DNA of 64,000 nucleotides from Modestobacter sp. DSM 44400 (GCF_900107175.1 NZ_FNOZ01000004.1:95210-159209); one strand, 5' to 3'; positions 17,212 to 25,550 are shown, counted from the first letter of the stretch. Numbers and translations: made by a program. Notes: generated by a model not told the origin, from the letters alone.

Positions 17212-17547
17212 TCAGCCCAGCCGCGCCAGCAGGTCGGCGCCGAGGGCACACACGGCGGCCAGCACGACCAGGCCGGTGCCCATCGCGGCGGTGCGCGGCG
17301 CGTGCCCCGGGCCGCCGGTCGTCGCCGCCCGCTGGCTGGAGCGCCGCCGGCGCGGGGTGAGCACGCCCAGCACGGTGAGGCCGGCGCCGGCGACCACGAC
17401 CGTCGGGACGACGAGCACCAGTTCGCCCTGTGCGGCGGCGAGCCGCGCCAGCAGCCCGGCGACCAGCAGCACGCCCAGCCCGGTGCGTTGCCAGGCCAGC
17501 GCGGTACGGGCCGGCTGGGTCTCCCCGCCGCCCCGCGGCGCGCTCAT
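17212..17547 (-). CDS. DUF202-family membrane protein
   Basis: 111-aa integral membrane protein, three helices. The N-terminal motif RTALAWQRTGLGVLLVAGLLARLAA (ERT-A-W-RT type) is the DUF202 signature, followed by helices at about 44-64 and 88-108. ATG at 17547 overlaps the stop of the second DUF202 gene (ATGA), so the two are co-translated. Function of the family unknown; tandem DUF202 genes are common in actinobacteria and may form a hetero-oligomer (inference). Confidence 0.8.
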   Translation of the reverse strand: MSAPRGGGETQPARTALAWQRTGLGVLLVAGLLARLAAAQGELVLVVPTVVVAGAGLTVLGVLTPRRRRSSQRAATTGGPGHAPRTAAMGTGLVVLAAVCALGADLLARLG

Positions 17548-17912
17548 CCGCGCAACACCTCGGCCACGACCAGCACCAGCAGCGCCAGCACCAGGACGGC
17601 GACCAGCCCGGTCACCCAGGCCGCGGCGGCGCTGACCGGCAGCGGCTGGTCCGCGACGATGGCCCGCTCGTTGCGCACGTAGCGGCGGTGGCCGGCCAGT
17701 GCGGTGACCAGCCCGCCCAGCAACAGGCCCACCGAGACGACCGGTCCACCGCCCGGGATCCCGAGATCGGGGACGAACTGGGTCATCGCCACCCCACCGG
17801 CGACCAGGGCCAGCGCGGTGCGCAGCCACGCCAGCAGGGTGCGCTCGTTGGCCAGACTGAACCGGTAGTCCGGGTGCGGCGGGTGCGCGGGCGGGCCCGC
17901 CGGGGAGGACAC
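17544..17912 (-). CDS. DUF202 (YidH-like) membrane protein
   Basis: 122 aa. A cytoplasmic N-terminus (MSSPAGPPAHPPHPDYRFSL) leads into ANERTLLAWLRTALALVAGGVAM, the exact DUF202/YidH signature, with further helices at about 58-75 and 95-118 (VTGLVAVLVLALLVLVVAEVL). GTG at 17912 lies 6 nt after TACGCT on the minus strand, suggesting a leaderless transcript. First gene of the DUF202 pair. Function unknown. Confidence 0.85.
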   Translation of the reverse strand: MSSPAGPPAHPPHPDYRFSLANERTLLAWLRTALALVAGGVAMTQFVPDLGIPGGGPVVSVGLLLGGLVTALAGHRRYVRNERAIVADQPLPVSAAAAWVTGLVAVLVLALLVLVVAEVLRG

Positions 17913-17918
17913 CGCGTC

Positions 17919-17924
17919 AGCGTA
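17919..17924 (-). promoter_or_regulatory. -10 element of the DUF202 pair
   Basis: TACGCT on the minus strand, 6 nt before the GTG start at 17912. Spacing predicts transcription starting at or next to the start codon (leaderless). Confidence 0.45.
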
Positions 17925-17967
17925 GGTGTCCGCGGTGAAGCCCAGGCCCGGCAGCGGTCGTGCCGAC

Positions 17968-18041
17968 TAACCTGGGGAGTGCGGCGACTGCGGGGGTTCC
18001 CCGGGTCGCCGCCGTCTCGGGCCACCCCGGTCCGGGGGTGG
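17968..18041 (+). promoter_or_regulatory. cold-shock gene promoter and structured 5' UTR
   Basis: TAACCT at 17968-17973 is a plausible -10. The predicted leader of about 88 nt folds into two hairpins: GCGGCGA (17981-17987) with TCGCCGC (18006-18012) enclosing a GGGG/CCCC stem, and CCACCCC (18022-18028) with GGGGTGG (18035-18041). Long structured leaders are typical of csp mRNAs, where they tune translation with temperature (family knowledge). Confidence 0.5.
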
Positions 18042-18067
18042 ACGACGAGTGCGACCGAGGGATCAAC

Positions 18068-18451
18068 GTGCCCAGCGGCAAGGTGAAGTGGTTCAACGCG
18101 GAGAAGGGCTTCGGCTTCCTCGCCCACGACGGCGGCCCTGACGTGTTCGTGCACAGGGACGCCCTGCCGGCCGGGACCGCCGAGCTGAAGCCGGGTCAGC
18201 GGGTGGAGTTCGGCATCGTCCAGGGCCGTCGCGGTGACCAGGCGCTGCAGGTGCAGGTGCTGGACCCGCTGCCCTCGGCGGTCGCCGCCACCCGCAAGAA
18301 GCCCGACGACCTGGTGCCGATCATCGAGGACCTGATCAAGCTGCTGGACGGCGTCTCCGAGGGTCTGCGCCACGGCCGGCACCCCGACAAGCAGATGGCC
18401 CGCAAGGTCGGCTCGGTGCTGCGCGCCGTCGCCGCCGACCTGGAGGGTTGA
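18068..18451 (+). CDS. cold-shock protein with C-terminal extension
   Basis: Nucleic-acid chaperone, 127 aa. Residues 1-66 are a standard cold-shock domain: VKWFNAEKGFGFL contains RNP1 (KGFGFL) and VFVHRDAL contains RNP2. About 60 further residues (PDDLVPIIEDLIKLLDGVSEGLRHGRHPDKQMARKVGSVLRAVAADLEG) form a predicted helical domain absent from CspA; the actinobacterial Rv0871 type carries the same extension. GTG at 18068 with GAGGG 7 nt upstream. The gene ends 1 bp before a triple copy of the stem-loop repeat (18453-18609). Confidence 0.93.
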   Translation: MPSGKVKWFNAEKGFGFLAHDGGPDVFVHRDALPAGTAELKPGQRVEFGIVQGRRGDQALQVQVLDPLPSAVAATRKKPDDLVPIIEDLIKLLDGVSEGLRHGRHPDKQMARKVGSVLRAVAADLEG

Positions 18452-18452
18452 G

Positions 18453-18609
18453 AAAGGACCTCCCTGCCCCCCACCGCTCGCAGGCTCGCGGCGGGACCCT
18501 GCAGGGAGGCCGCCTGCCCGCCACCGCTCGCAGGCTCGCGGCGGGACCCTGCAGGGAGGCCGCCGTCCTGCCCACCCCTCGCAGGCTCGGGGCGGACCCG
18601 GGACGGGGC
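18453..18609 (+). repeat. stem-loop repeat family, three tandem copies
   Basis: Three copies, with the first two repeating at a 50-bp period (18453-18512, 18513-18562, 18563-18609). Each has AGGACC or its remnant, a C-rich arm, the core CTCGCAGGCTCG, a G-rich arm GCGGGACCCTGCAGGG and a terminal GGCC. Arms pair into a long GC-rich hairpin. It fills the gap between the convergent cold-shock and lipoprotein genes, so it likely terminates both. Confidence 0.75.
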
Positions 18610-19104
18610 CTACGGGCTGGTGCCCGTGGGAGTCCCGCCCCCGGCCCGGATGAAGCCCACCGGCCATGCCCCGGCCAGGCCGTTGCACGCGTCGGCGTCG
18701 CTGTCCTGGACGACGACCAGGTAGAAGGCCGATGGGGCGACGTCGGAGGTGTTGACCCCGTCGAACGCCGTGGTGTCCGGGTCGACCTCGACCTCGCCGA
18801 TCCGCTCCTTCAGCTTGTCGTCGAACACCTGCACGGCCCAGCCCGCCGCGGCCACCGCGTCGGACACGGTGAGGGTGATCGGGCTGTCCGGCGGGGCCTC
18901 GAGGATCGGCGGAGTGGTGTCGTAGCGCTGCCCGTCGCCGTTCAGGCAGTACTGCGTCGGGTCGACGTCCACGGTCTGGTCGCCCACCTGGACGGTCACC
19001 GTCGGCGCGCCGGCCTCCGCGTCGTCCCCGGAGCCGCAGCCGCCGAGTGCGACGAGGCCGCCCAGCAGCACGACCCCGGCCAGCCCGCGTCCGGTCCCGG
19101 TCAC
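18610..19104 (-). CDS. DUF2771-like exported lipoprotein
   Basis: 164-aa lipoprotein: hydrophobic leader LAGVVLLGGLVALGGC with a lipobox (LGGC, Cys near 25), then TVTVQVGDQTVDVDPTQYCLNGDGQRYDTTPPILEAPPDSPITLTVSDAVAAAGWAVQVFD, the wording of the actinobacterial DUF2771 family (compare M. tuberculosis Rv0875c, from memory). GTG at 19104 overlaps the MFS stop (GTGA) with GAAGAGGGG upstream. Function unknown; its constant pairing with the MFS gene suggests a shared envelope role. Ends directly against the repeat cluster. Confidence 0.8.
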   Translation of the reverse strand: MTGTGRGLAGVVLLGGLVALGGCGSGDDAEAGAPTVTVQVGDQTVDVDPTQYCLNGDGQRYDTTPPILEAPPDSPITLTVSDAVAAAGWAVQVFDDKLKERIGEVEVDPDTTAFDGVNTSDVAPSAFYLVVVQDSDADACNGLAGAWPVGFIRAGGGTPTGTSP

Positions 19105-20684
19105 GCCCACCCCTCTTCCTCCTCGCGTGCCCGCCGGTCCGCCGCCGCGGCGGCGCGGTGCCGGCCCGCCAGGGTCACGCCCACGGCGAGCACCAGCAGC
19201 GCCGCCGCCACGGTGAACCCCAGCCAGCCGATGGTCGGCAGGGCGATGCCCAGCACACCGCCGACGACCCAGGCCAGCTGGAGCGCCGTCTCGGAGCGGG
19301 CGAACGCAGATGCCCGCAGCAAATCGGACACCTCTCGCTGGATGATCGCATCCAGCGAGATCTTGCCCAGCGCGTTGGCCACTGCCGACACCCCGGCGAC
19401 CACGGCGGCCATCGGGAAGCTGTAGAGCGCCGCCGCCGCGACGGTCACCACGGCGGCACCGCCGGCCGACACCAGCACGACGGTGTCGGGGCTGACCGAC
19501 TGCAGCCGCGAACCGACGGCGGTGCCGCCGAAGCTGCCCACGCCGGCCGCTGCGGCGATTCCCCCGAGCGCCGCGGTCGCCTCCCAGCCGTCGGCGACGG
19601 TGGCCTGCACCAGGAACGCGGAGAAGATGGTCAGGAAACCGCTGAGCCCACGCAGCGCCGCGGTCGCCCGCAACGCGGTGGCAACGTGCGGGCCGGCCGG
19701 CCGTCGGCGACGGCCTACCGTCGGGATCTCGGCGGTGGTGAAGACGTCGGCCGGCGCCTCGCCCACCGAGACGTCGACGTGCGCGGGCAGCCGGACGGCG
19801 AGCACGGTCGCGGTGGCGAACAGGGTGGCGGCGGCGCCGAGCTCCCATTCGAACCCGAGCACCGCTGCGAGGCCGGCGCCCAGCGCGCCCAGCACCGCGC
19901 CGGCGGCCAGGCCGAACACCGACAGCCGGGCGTTGGCCGAGGTGAGCGACAGCGCCCGGGGCAGCACGCGCGGAACCACCGCGGCGCGGAGCACGCTGAA
20001 CCCCTTGGACAGCACCGGGACGCCGAGCGCCGCCGGGTACAGCGCCAGATCGTCGAAGTGGACGGCCATGAGCACCGCCAGCAGCGCCCGCCCGGCCAGG
20101 CTCGCGGCCAGCGCCCACCGCCGGCCGCGCTGCAGCCGGTCCAGCGCCGGGCCGATCACCGGCGCGAGCACGGCGAACGGCGCCATGGTGACCAGCAGGT
20201 ACAGGGCGACGTTGCCGCGTTGGGCGTCGGCGGGGGCGGCGAAGAAGAGCGTGCCGGCGAGCGACACGGCGATCATCGCGTCCCCGGCCGTGTGCAGAGC
20301 ATTGACCCATACCAGCCCGGACAGCCCGCTCCCGCCGGCGCCGTCCGCCCGGCTGGCCGCCCGCACCCGGCGGACGGCGGCGCTGGTGAGCTCCCGGGTG
20401 CGGGCGGCCGCGACCCGGGTGACGGTGGGCGTGCGGGGTCTCGCACTCACGGCGGTGACAGCGGGCGGCACCGGATCTGCGGGCACCAAGGGCGGGACGG
20501 TCGGCACCCCGGCGAGCCTCGGGCTGTCGTCGCCGGGCGGTTGGGCGCCGGCGACCGGCAGCGGCCGGGTCCGGGGCCGCCGGACCCCCAGCGGCCGGGT
20601 CTCCGTCCCGGCCGCGGGGGCGCCCGGGGACCGGCGGGAGAGGCGGGGCCGCCGCCGTCCGCGCGGACCTGTGGACGGGCTCAC
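19101..20684 (-). CDS. major facilitator superfamily protein (Rv0876c-like)
   Basis: 527-aa membrane protein. A Pro/Arg-rich cytoplasmic N-terminus of about 110 residues (RTRELTSAAVRRVRAASRADG at its end) precedes 11-12 hydrophobic helices beginning SGLVWVNALHTAGDAMIAVSLAGTLFFAAP. The loop GPALDRLQRGRRWAL matches the MFS loop 2-3 motif. In actinobacteria this protein sits beside DUF3027 and DUF2771 genes. GTG at 20684 is 6 nt after CACGAT, compatible with a leaderless start; it is divergent from the DUF3027 gene with a 70-bp gap. Substrate unknown. Confidence 0.85.
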   Translation of the reverse strand: MSPSTGPRGRRRPRLSRRSPGAPAAGTETRPLGVRRPRTRPLPVAGAQPPGDDSPRLAGVPTVPPLVPADPVPPAVTAVSARPRTPTVTRVAAARTRELTSAAVRRVRAASRADGAGGSGLSGLVWVNALHTAGDAMIAVSLAGTLFFAAPADAQRGNVALYLLVTMAPFAVLAPVIGPALDRLQRGRRWALAASLAGRALLAVLMAVHFDDLALYPAALGVPVLSKGFSVLRAAVVPRVLPRALSLTSANARLSVFGLAAGAVLGALGAGLAAVLGFEWELGAAATLFATATVLAVRLPAHVDVSVGEAPADVFTTAEIPTVGRRRRPAGPHVATALRATAALRGLSGFLTIFSAFLVQATVADGWEATAALGGIAAAAGVGSFGGTAVGSRLQSVSPDTVVLVSAGGAAVVTVAAAALYSFPMAAVVAGVSAVANALGKISLDAIIQREVSDLLRASAFARSETALQLAWVVGGVLGIALPTIGWLGFTVAAALLVLAVGVTLAGRHRAAAAADRRAREEEEGWA

Positions 20685-20754
20685 CGGCCCATCGTGCCGC
20701 ACCGCCGGGACGGGGGTGGGCGCGCCGGCGGGGTCATCCGGGACACTGGAGTGC

Positions 20755-21585
20755 GTGTCCGACTCCCTGCACGCTGCTGCGCACGGCTCCACCCCGGACG
20801 ACGTCCTGGCTGCGGCCGTCGAACTGGCCCGCGCCGCCGCCGTCGACGTGGCCGGGGAGCCGGCCGGGGTGGGGGACCACCAGGGGGTGACCGCCGAGCC
20901 GCTGGCCGACGACTTCGGGTTCGCGGCGGCGCTTCCGGCCGAGCAGTTCGGCGCGGTGGCCACGCACTCCTTCGCCGCCGCGCTGCCGGGCTACGTCGGT
21001 TGGCACTGGGCGGTCACCGTCGCCCGGGTACCCGGCGAGGACACCGTCACCGTCGACGAGGTCGTGCTGCTGCCCGGCGAGCAGGCGCTGCTGGCCCCGT
21101 CCTGGGTGCCCTGGCACGAGCGGCTGCGCCCCGGCGACCTGTCGGTGGGCGATGTCCTCCCCGCCACCGAGGACGACCCGCGGCTGGTGCCGGCCTACCT
21201 GGCCGACGACGACTCCGCCGACGACCCGGCCGGCCGGGTGGTCGCCCAGGAGATCGGCATCGGGCGCGAGCGGGTGCTGTCGGTCGAGGGCCGCGCCGAG
21301 GCGGTCGAGCGGTGGCGGGACGGCGACTTCGGGCCGGCCTCGGCCATGGCCCGGCATGCCCCCGCCCCGTGCGCGACCTGCGGGTTCTTCCTGCCGCTGG
21401 CCGGCTCCCTGCGGATGTCCATGGGCGCCTGCAGCAACGTCTACTCCCCGGCGGACGGGCGCGTCGTGACCGCCGACTACGGCTGCGGGGCGCACAGCCA
21501 GGCCAGCCTGGAGAACCCGGGTGAGCCGCCGGCCGAGGTCGTGACCTCCGCGCGCTACGACACCGCCGACTTCGACGTGCTCTGA
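20755..21585 (+). CDS. DUF3027 domain protein
   Basis: 276-aa soluble protein of unknown function conserved in actinobacteria (compare Rv0877). Diagnostic stretches: GYVGWHWAVTVARVPGEDTVTVDEVVLLPGEQALLAPSWVPWHERLRPGDLSVGDVLP, then DDPRLVPAYL. A C-terminal Cys-rich block (APCATCGFFLPLAGSLRMSMGACSNVYSPADGRVVTADYGCGAHS) could bind a metal: four cysteines in CxxC...C...C spacing. GTG at 20755 with GGAG 5 nt upstream. Followed by a strong AT-rich hairpin (21596-21655). Confidence 0.9.
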   Translation: MSDSLHAAAHGSTPDDVLAAAVELARAAAVDVAGEPAGVGDHQGVTAEPLADDFGFAAALPAEQFGAVATHSFAAALPGYVGWHWAVTVARVPGEDTVTVDEVVLLPGEQALLAPSWVPWHERLRPGDLSVGDVLPATEDDPRLVPAYLADDDSADDPAGRVVAQEIGIGRERVLSVEGRAEAVERWRDGDFGPASAMARHAPAPCATCGFFLPLAGSLRMSMGACSNVYSPADGRVVTADYGCGAHSQASLENPGEPPAEVVTSARYDTADFDVL

Positions 21586-21595
21586 CCCGCCCCCA

Positions 21596-21655
21596 GGCAT
21601 AGGAAGCTCTACACCCAGTTTTGACCTCGAAAACGGGTGTAAAGCTTCCTATGCC
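21596..21655. terminator. AT-rich 60-bp hairpin between convergent genes
   Basis: Arm 21596-21616 (GGCATAGGAAGCTCTACACCC) pairs with 21635-21655 with a single mismatch; inside, GTTTT (21618-21622) pairs with AAAAC (21630-21634) around a 7-nt loop. It lies between the ends of DUF3027 (+) and DUF2530 (-) genes, so a bidirectional terminator is likely. Its base composition is strikingly AT-rich for this genome. Confidence 0.7.
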
Positions 21656-21678
21656 TACACCCCGGGATCAGGCGACGG

Positions 21679-21888
21679 TCAGCGCTGGCCCTGCCGACGC
21701 ATGATCAGCAGCCCCAGGCCGGCGAGGGCGATGGCGGCCACGCAGGTCCAGGTCCACACCGTGTCGACGCGGTCGCCGAGGACGAGCAGTACCCCCAGGG
21801 CGAGGGCCCACAGCACGACGCCGGCCTGCACCACCCGGGCGGTGTCGACCTGCAGCGGCGGGGGAGACGGGCGGGACGGCGCGGGCAC
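21679..21888 (-). CDS. DUF2530 small membrane protein
   Basis: 69 aa with two helices. PPPLQVDTARVVQAGVVLWALALGVLLVL followed by DTVWTWTCVAAIALAGLGLLI is the DUF2530 pattern. It starts at GTG 21888, 6 nt after TAAGGT (leaderless). Function unknown; linkage to the NCS2 permease and the DUF3027 gene is conserved in actinobacteria as far as I recall (Rv0879c position). Confidence 0.8.
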   Translation of the reverse strand: MPAPSRPSPPPLQVDTARVVQAGVVLWALALGVLLVLGDRVDTVWTWTCVAAIALAGLGLLIMRRQGQR

Positions 21889-21894
21889 GCCCCG

Positions 21895-21900
21895 ACCTTA
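21895..21900 (-). promoter_or_regulatory. -10 element of the DUF2530 gene
   Basis: TAAGGT on the minus strand, 6 nt before the GTG at 21888; predicts a leaderless transcript. Confidence 0.45.
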
Positions 21901-22038
21901 GGACGCCGCCGGGCGCCGGCGGGCCCTGCACCCCGCCACCGTGTGGCACGCTGTCGCCGCTCACAGCCGTCTGCGCGGTCGGTCCGGCGTGCTCAGTGCA
22001 CGCCGGCACCGCCCATCCGCCGTTCCGGGGGTCCACCC

Positions 22039-23601
22039 ATGCCCGAGAAGTCCCGTCCCAGCGGCCGCAAGCCGGGGGGGCGCACCGGCTCCACCGCGGT
22101 CGCACCGAGCGCGCCGGCGGCCCCGACAGCGGGCACCGTGGACGAGGTCGTCGCCCCGCCGCGGCGCAGCCCCGGCCCGACGGTGCGCCCCAAGAACGGT
22201 CTGGACCGGTACTTCGAGGTCACCGCCCGCCGCTCCTCCCTGGGCCGCGAGCTGCGGGGCGGGCTCACCACGTTCTTCACGATGGCCTACATCGTGGTGC
22301 TCAACCCGATCATCCTGTCCGGCGCCGACATCACCGGCGCCACGCTGCCCTTCGCCTCGGTCGCGGCGGTGACCGCGCTGGTCGCCGGAGTGCTGACCAT
22401 CGCGATGGGCATCGTCGGGCGGTACCCCCTGGCCCTGGCGGCCGGGCTGGGCATCAACGCGATCGTCGCGGTCTTCGCCGCCACCCAGCTCACCTGGCCC
22501 GAGATCATGGGCCTGGTCGTGCTGGAAGGGCTCCTCATCACCGTGCTGGTGCTCACCGGCTTCCGCCGGGCGGTGTTCACCGCCATCCCGGCGCAGCTGA
22601 AGACGGCGATCGCCGTGGGCATCGGCTTCTTCCTGACCATCATCGGGCTGGCCGACGCCGGCATCATCCGCCCGGGCACCCCGCTGATCGGGTTCGGTGT
22701 GGCCGGCCAGCTCGCCGGCTGGCCGATGCTCACCTTCGTCGTCGGCCTGCTGGTCACCAGCGTGCTCGTGGTGCGCAAGGTCCGGGGCGCGCTGCTCATC
22801 GGCATCGTCGTCACGACCGTGTTCGCCATCATCGTGGAGGCCATCGCGGACATCGGGCCCCGCATCGGCGCCGACGGCGCGGAGGCCGACGCGCACGGCT
22901 GGGCGCTGCAGGTGCCGACCTGGCCGGGGCAGGTCTTCGACGTCCCCGACCTGTCGCTGATCGGGCACTTCTCGCTGTTCGGCGGCTTCTCCCGGATCGG
23001 CGTCCTCGCCGCCGTCCTCATCATCTTCTCGATCATGATCGCCGACTTCTTCGACACCGTGGGCACGATCACCGCGGTGGGCGCCGAGGGCAACCTGCTC
23101 GACGAGGACCGCAACCTGCCCCGCTCCCAGCCGGTGCTGCTGGTCGACTCGCTGGCCGCCGCCGCGGGCGGAGCGAGCAGCATCTCGTCGAACACGACCT
23201 ACATCGAGAGCGCCGCCGGGGTGGGCGACGGCGCCCGCACCGGGCTGGCCAGCGTGGTCACCGGTGTGCTGTTCCTGATCGCCACGTTCTTCACCCCGCT
23301 GGTCCAGGTCGTGCCGTCGGAGGCAGCGGCGCCGGTGCTGGTCATCGTCGGCGCGATGATGATCGGCCAGATCCGCGACCTGGAGTGGGGCGACATGTCG
23401 CTGGTCATCCCCGCCTTCCTCACCATTGCGCTGATGCCGTTCACCTACTCGATCACCAACGGCATCGGCGCCGGGGTGGTCACCTTCGTGCTGCTCCGCG
23501 CGGCGGTCGGGCGGGCCCGGGAGGTCCATCCGCTGATGTGGGTGGTGGCGGTGGTCTTCGTCGTCTACTTCGCCCTCGAGCCGCTGCAACAGCTGCTCTG
23601 A
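22039..23601 (+). CDS. NCS2-family purine permease (AzgA/PbuG type)
   Basis: Inner-membrane nucleobase:H+ symporter, 520 aa. After a 55-residue Pro/Ala-rich cytoplasmic tail comes LDRYFEVTARRSSLGRELRGGLTTFFTMAYIVVLNPIILSGA, the AzgA-like start, then about 12-14 helices, with the conserved IADFFDTVGTITAVGAEGNL and SSNTTYIESAAGVGDGARTGLASV segments that carry substrate-binding residues in this family. Adenine/guanine/hypoxanthine transport is the family role. ATG 22039 has GGGGG 8 nt upstream; the longer in-frame start (21943) adds non-conserved sequence. Confidence 0.92.
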   Translation: MPEKSRPSGRKPGGRTGSTAVAPSAPAAPTAGTVDEVVAPPRRSPGPTVRPKNGLDRYFEVTARRSSLGRELRGGLTTFFTMAYIVVLNPIILSGADITGATLPFASVAAVTALVAGVLTIAMGIVGRYPLALAAGLGINAIVAVFAATQLTWPEIMGLVVLEGLLITVLVLTGFRRAVFTAIPAQLKTAIAVGIGFFLTIIGLADAGIIRPGTPLIGFGVAGQLAGWPMLTFVVGLLVTSVLVVRKVRGALLIGIVVTTVFAIIVEAIADIGPRIGADGAEADAHGWALQVPTWPGQVFDVPDLSLIGHFSLFGGFSRIGVLAAVLIIFSIMIADFFDTVGTITAVGAEGNLLDEDRNLPRSQPVLLVDSLAAAAGGASSISSNTTYIESAAGVGDGARTGLASVVTGVLFLIATFFTPLVQVVPSEAAAPVLVIVGAMMIGQIRDLEWGDMSLVIPAFLTIALMPFTYSITNGIGAGVVTFVLLRAAVGRAREVHPLMWVVAVVFVVYFALEPLQQLL

Positions 23602-23639
23602 CGGCGTCCGGAAAGTCCTTAGGCATGCTTCGTATCGGT

Positions 23640-23645
23640 TAGAGT
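23640..23645 (+). promoter_or_regulatory. -10 element of the MarR-MFS operon
   Basis: TAGAGT, 7 nt before GTG 23653. The preceding CTTAGGCATGCTTCG contains the palindrome GCATGC and may be the MarR operator (inference). Confidence 0.45.
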
Positions 23646-23652
23646 GGTCGCC

Positions 23653-24087
23653 GTGGCTCGGACGACGCTGGACACCGCGGCGCTGGCCCACGACCTCCGG
23701 CTGGCCGTCATGCGGTTCTCCCGCCGGCTGCGCAACCAGCGGGTCGACACCACCGTCACGCTGACCCACCTCGCGGCGCTGTCGACGCTCAAGCGGCACG
23801 GCGCCATGAGCCCCGGTGAGCTCGCGGCGCACGAGCGCGTCCAGCCGCCCTCGATGACCCGCGTCGTCGTGGCCCTGGAGTCCCGGGGTCTGGTCACCCG
23901 CACACCGCACCCCACCGACGGGCGGCAGGTGGTCATCGACCTCACCCCGGCGGCCGAGGAGCTGCTCAGCGAGGAGGTGCGGGCCCGCGAGGCGTGGCTG
24001 TCCGGCCAGCTGCAGGAGCTGAGCGCCGAGGAGCGGGCCGTGCTGCGGGAGGCCGCGACGATCATGGAGAAGCTCGCCGGTGGGTGA
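23653..24087 (+). CDS. MarR-family transcriptional regulator
   Basis: 144-aa winged-helix repressor. ALAHDLRLAVMRFSRRLRNQ forms the dimerisation helix; LTHLAALSTLKRHGAMSPGELAAHERVQPPSMTRVVVALESRGLVTRTPHPTDGRQVVIDLTPA covers helix-turn-helix plus wing. It closely resembles the Rv0880 type as I recall it. GTG 23653 follows TAGAGT by 7 nt, so I prefer it over GTG 23644. The stop overlaps the GTG of the MFS gene (GTGA), so this regulator probably controls the exporter downstream and itself. Confidence 0.92.
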   Translation: MARTTLDTAALAHDLRLAVMRFSRRLRNQRVDTTVTLTHLAALSTLKRHGAMSPGELAAHERVQPPSMTRVVVALESRGLVTRTPHPTDGRQVVIDLTPAAEELLSEEVRAREAWLSGQLQELSAEERAVLREAATIMEKLAGG

Positions 24088-25487
24088 CGCACACGCCTGA
24101 CGCCGACGCACCGCACCGGACGGCGATGTTCGGTGCCCTCCGGGTGCGCAACTTCCGCCTGTACGTGTCGGCGAACCTGATCAGCCAGGTCGGCACGTGG
24201 ATGCAGCGCATCGGCCAGGACTGGCTGGTGCTGCAGCTGTCCGGCGACAGCGGGGTGGCGCTGGGCATCACCACGGCGCTGCAGTTCGGGCCGACGCTGC
24301 TGTTCAGCTTCTACGGCGGGGTGCTGGCCGACCGGTACGACAAGCGCCGGGTGCTGGTCCTCACCCAGGTGGTGATGGGCGTGCTGGCGCTGGCCCTCGG
24401 GCTGCTGGTCACCACCGACGGCATCGCGCTGTGGCACGTCTATGTGTTCGCGGCCGCGCTCGGCGTGGTGGCCTCGCTGGACACCCCGGCCCGGCAGTCC
24501 TTCGTCTCGGAGATGGTCGGTCCGGAGTACCTGGCCAACGCGGTCAGCCTGAACTCCACCGCCTTCAACGCCGCGCGCCTGATCGGCCCGGCGGTCGCCG
24601 GAGCGATCATCGCCGTCTCGGGCGGCAGCACCGCGCCGGCCTTCCTGGTCAACGCGGCCAGCTTCGGCTTCACCATCGCCTCGCTGCTGGGCATGCGGGC
24701 CGGGGAGCTGCGGCCCAGCACGCGGGTGGCCCGGGCCGGTGGGCAGCTGCGCGCCGCGCTGGTCTACACCCGCCAGCACCCGGACCTGCAGTTGGCGATG
24801 CTGCTGGCCTTCACGATCGGCACCTTCGGGTTCAACTCCCAGATCACCATCGCCCTGATGGCCCGGGAGGTCTTCGGGCTGGGCGCCGGGGCCTTCGGCC
24901 TGCTGTCGACCTGTTACGCGATCGGCTCGCTGTCCGGCGCATTGCTGTCCACCCGGCGCAGCGCCCGCCCCTTGCAGCGGTTCCTGATCGTCTCGGCGGT
25001 GGTCTTCGGAGTGTTGCTGGTGATCAGCGGGCTGATGGGCAACTACTACGCCTTCGCCGTCATGCTGGTGCCCACCGGCGCCGCGGCACTGGTGTTCAGC
25101 GTGGCCTGCAACAGCTTCGTCCAGCTGGGCGTCGAGCCGCAGATGCGCGGGCGGATCCTGGCGCTGTACTTCATGGCCTTCATGGGCGGCACGCCGGTGG
25201 GCGCCCCGATGATCGGCTGGGTGTCCGAGCGGTTCGGCGCGCCGTGGGGCCTGATCGGGGGCGGGCTGGTCTGCATCGTGGTCGCGGCGGGGGCCGGTGC
25301 GGTGCTCTCCCGCGGGCGTGGGGTGCGAGTGGAGGTGCACGTCGTCCCGCCCAGCGTGCAGCTGCACGTGGCGGCGGCGATGGGATCGGTGCCGGCCCAG
25401 GCACCGCCCGAGCGGGTCGCCGGGCTGGCCGAGGAGGCCGACGGCGAGGTGCCCGGCGAGCAGGTGGCCGGCGGTCCCGCCCGCTGA
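24084..25487 (+). CDS. MFS exporter (MFS_3/EntS-like)
   Basis: 467-aa 12-helix transporter starting VTHTPDADAPHRTAMFGALRVRNFRLYVSANLISQVGTWMQRIGQDWLVLQLS, the transmembrane-effector/EntS group, with the motif A-like loop ADRYDKRRVLV and the conserved STAFNAARLIGPAVAG. The C-terminal 60 residues after the last helix are charged and variable. Translationally coupled to the MarR gene (GTGA). Predicted drug or metabolite efflux; substrate unknown. Confidence 0.9.
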   Translation: MTHTPDADAPHRTAMFGALRVRNFRLYVSANLISQVGTWMQRIGQDWLVLQLSGDSGVALGITTALQFGPTLLFSFYGGVLADRYDKRRVLVLTQVVMGVLALALGLLVTTDGIALWHVYVFAAALGVVASLDTPARQSFVSEMVGPEYLANAVSLNSTAFNAARLIGPAVAGAIIAVSGGSTAPAFLVNAASFGFTIASLLGMRAGELRPSTRVARAGGQLRAALVYTRQHPDLQLAMLLAFTIGTFGFNSQITIALMAREVFGLGAGAFGLLSTCYAIGSLSGALLSTRRSARPLQRFLIVSAVVFGVLLVISGLMGNYYAFAVMLVPTGAAALVFSVACNSFVQLGVEPQMRGRILALYFMAFMGGTPVGAPMIGWVSERFGAPWGLIGGGLVCIVVAAGAGAVLSRGRGVRVEVHVVPPSVQLHVAAAMGSVPAQAPPERVAGLAEEADGEVPGEQVAGGPAR

Positions 25488-25537
25488 GCTGGCGGACGAG
25501 ACCCCGCGGGGCGTTGGCAACCGGCCGGTCGCGGGGC

Positions 25538-25543
25538 TAGCGT
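25538..25543 (+). promoter_or_regulatory. -10 element of the 25551 gene
   Basis: TAGCGT, 7 nt before GTG 25551; predicts a leaderless transcript running on into the overlapping thpR-like gene. Confidence 0.45.
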
Positions 25544-25550
25544 CGGGGCC

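Noticed and set aside
18453..18609. Three evenly spaced copies considered as a small CRISPR array
   Set aside because: The 50-bp unit is one hairpin with no unique spacers, and no cas genes are near; the same unit occurs singly elsewhere.
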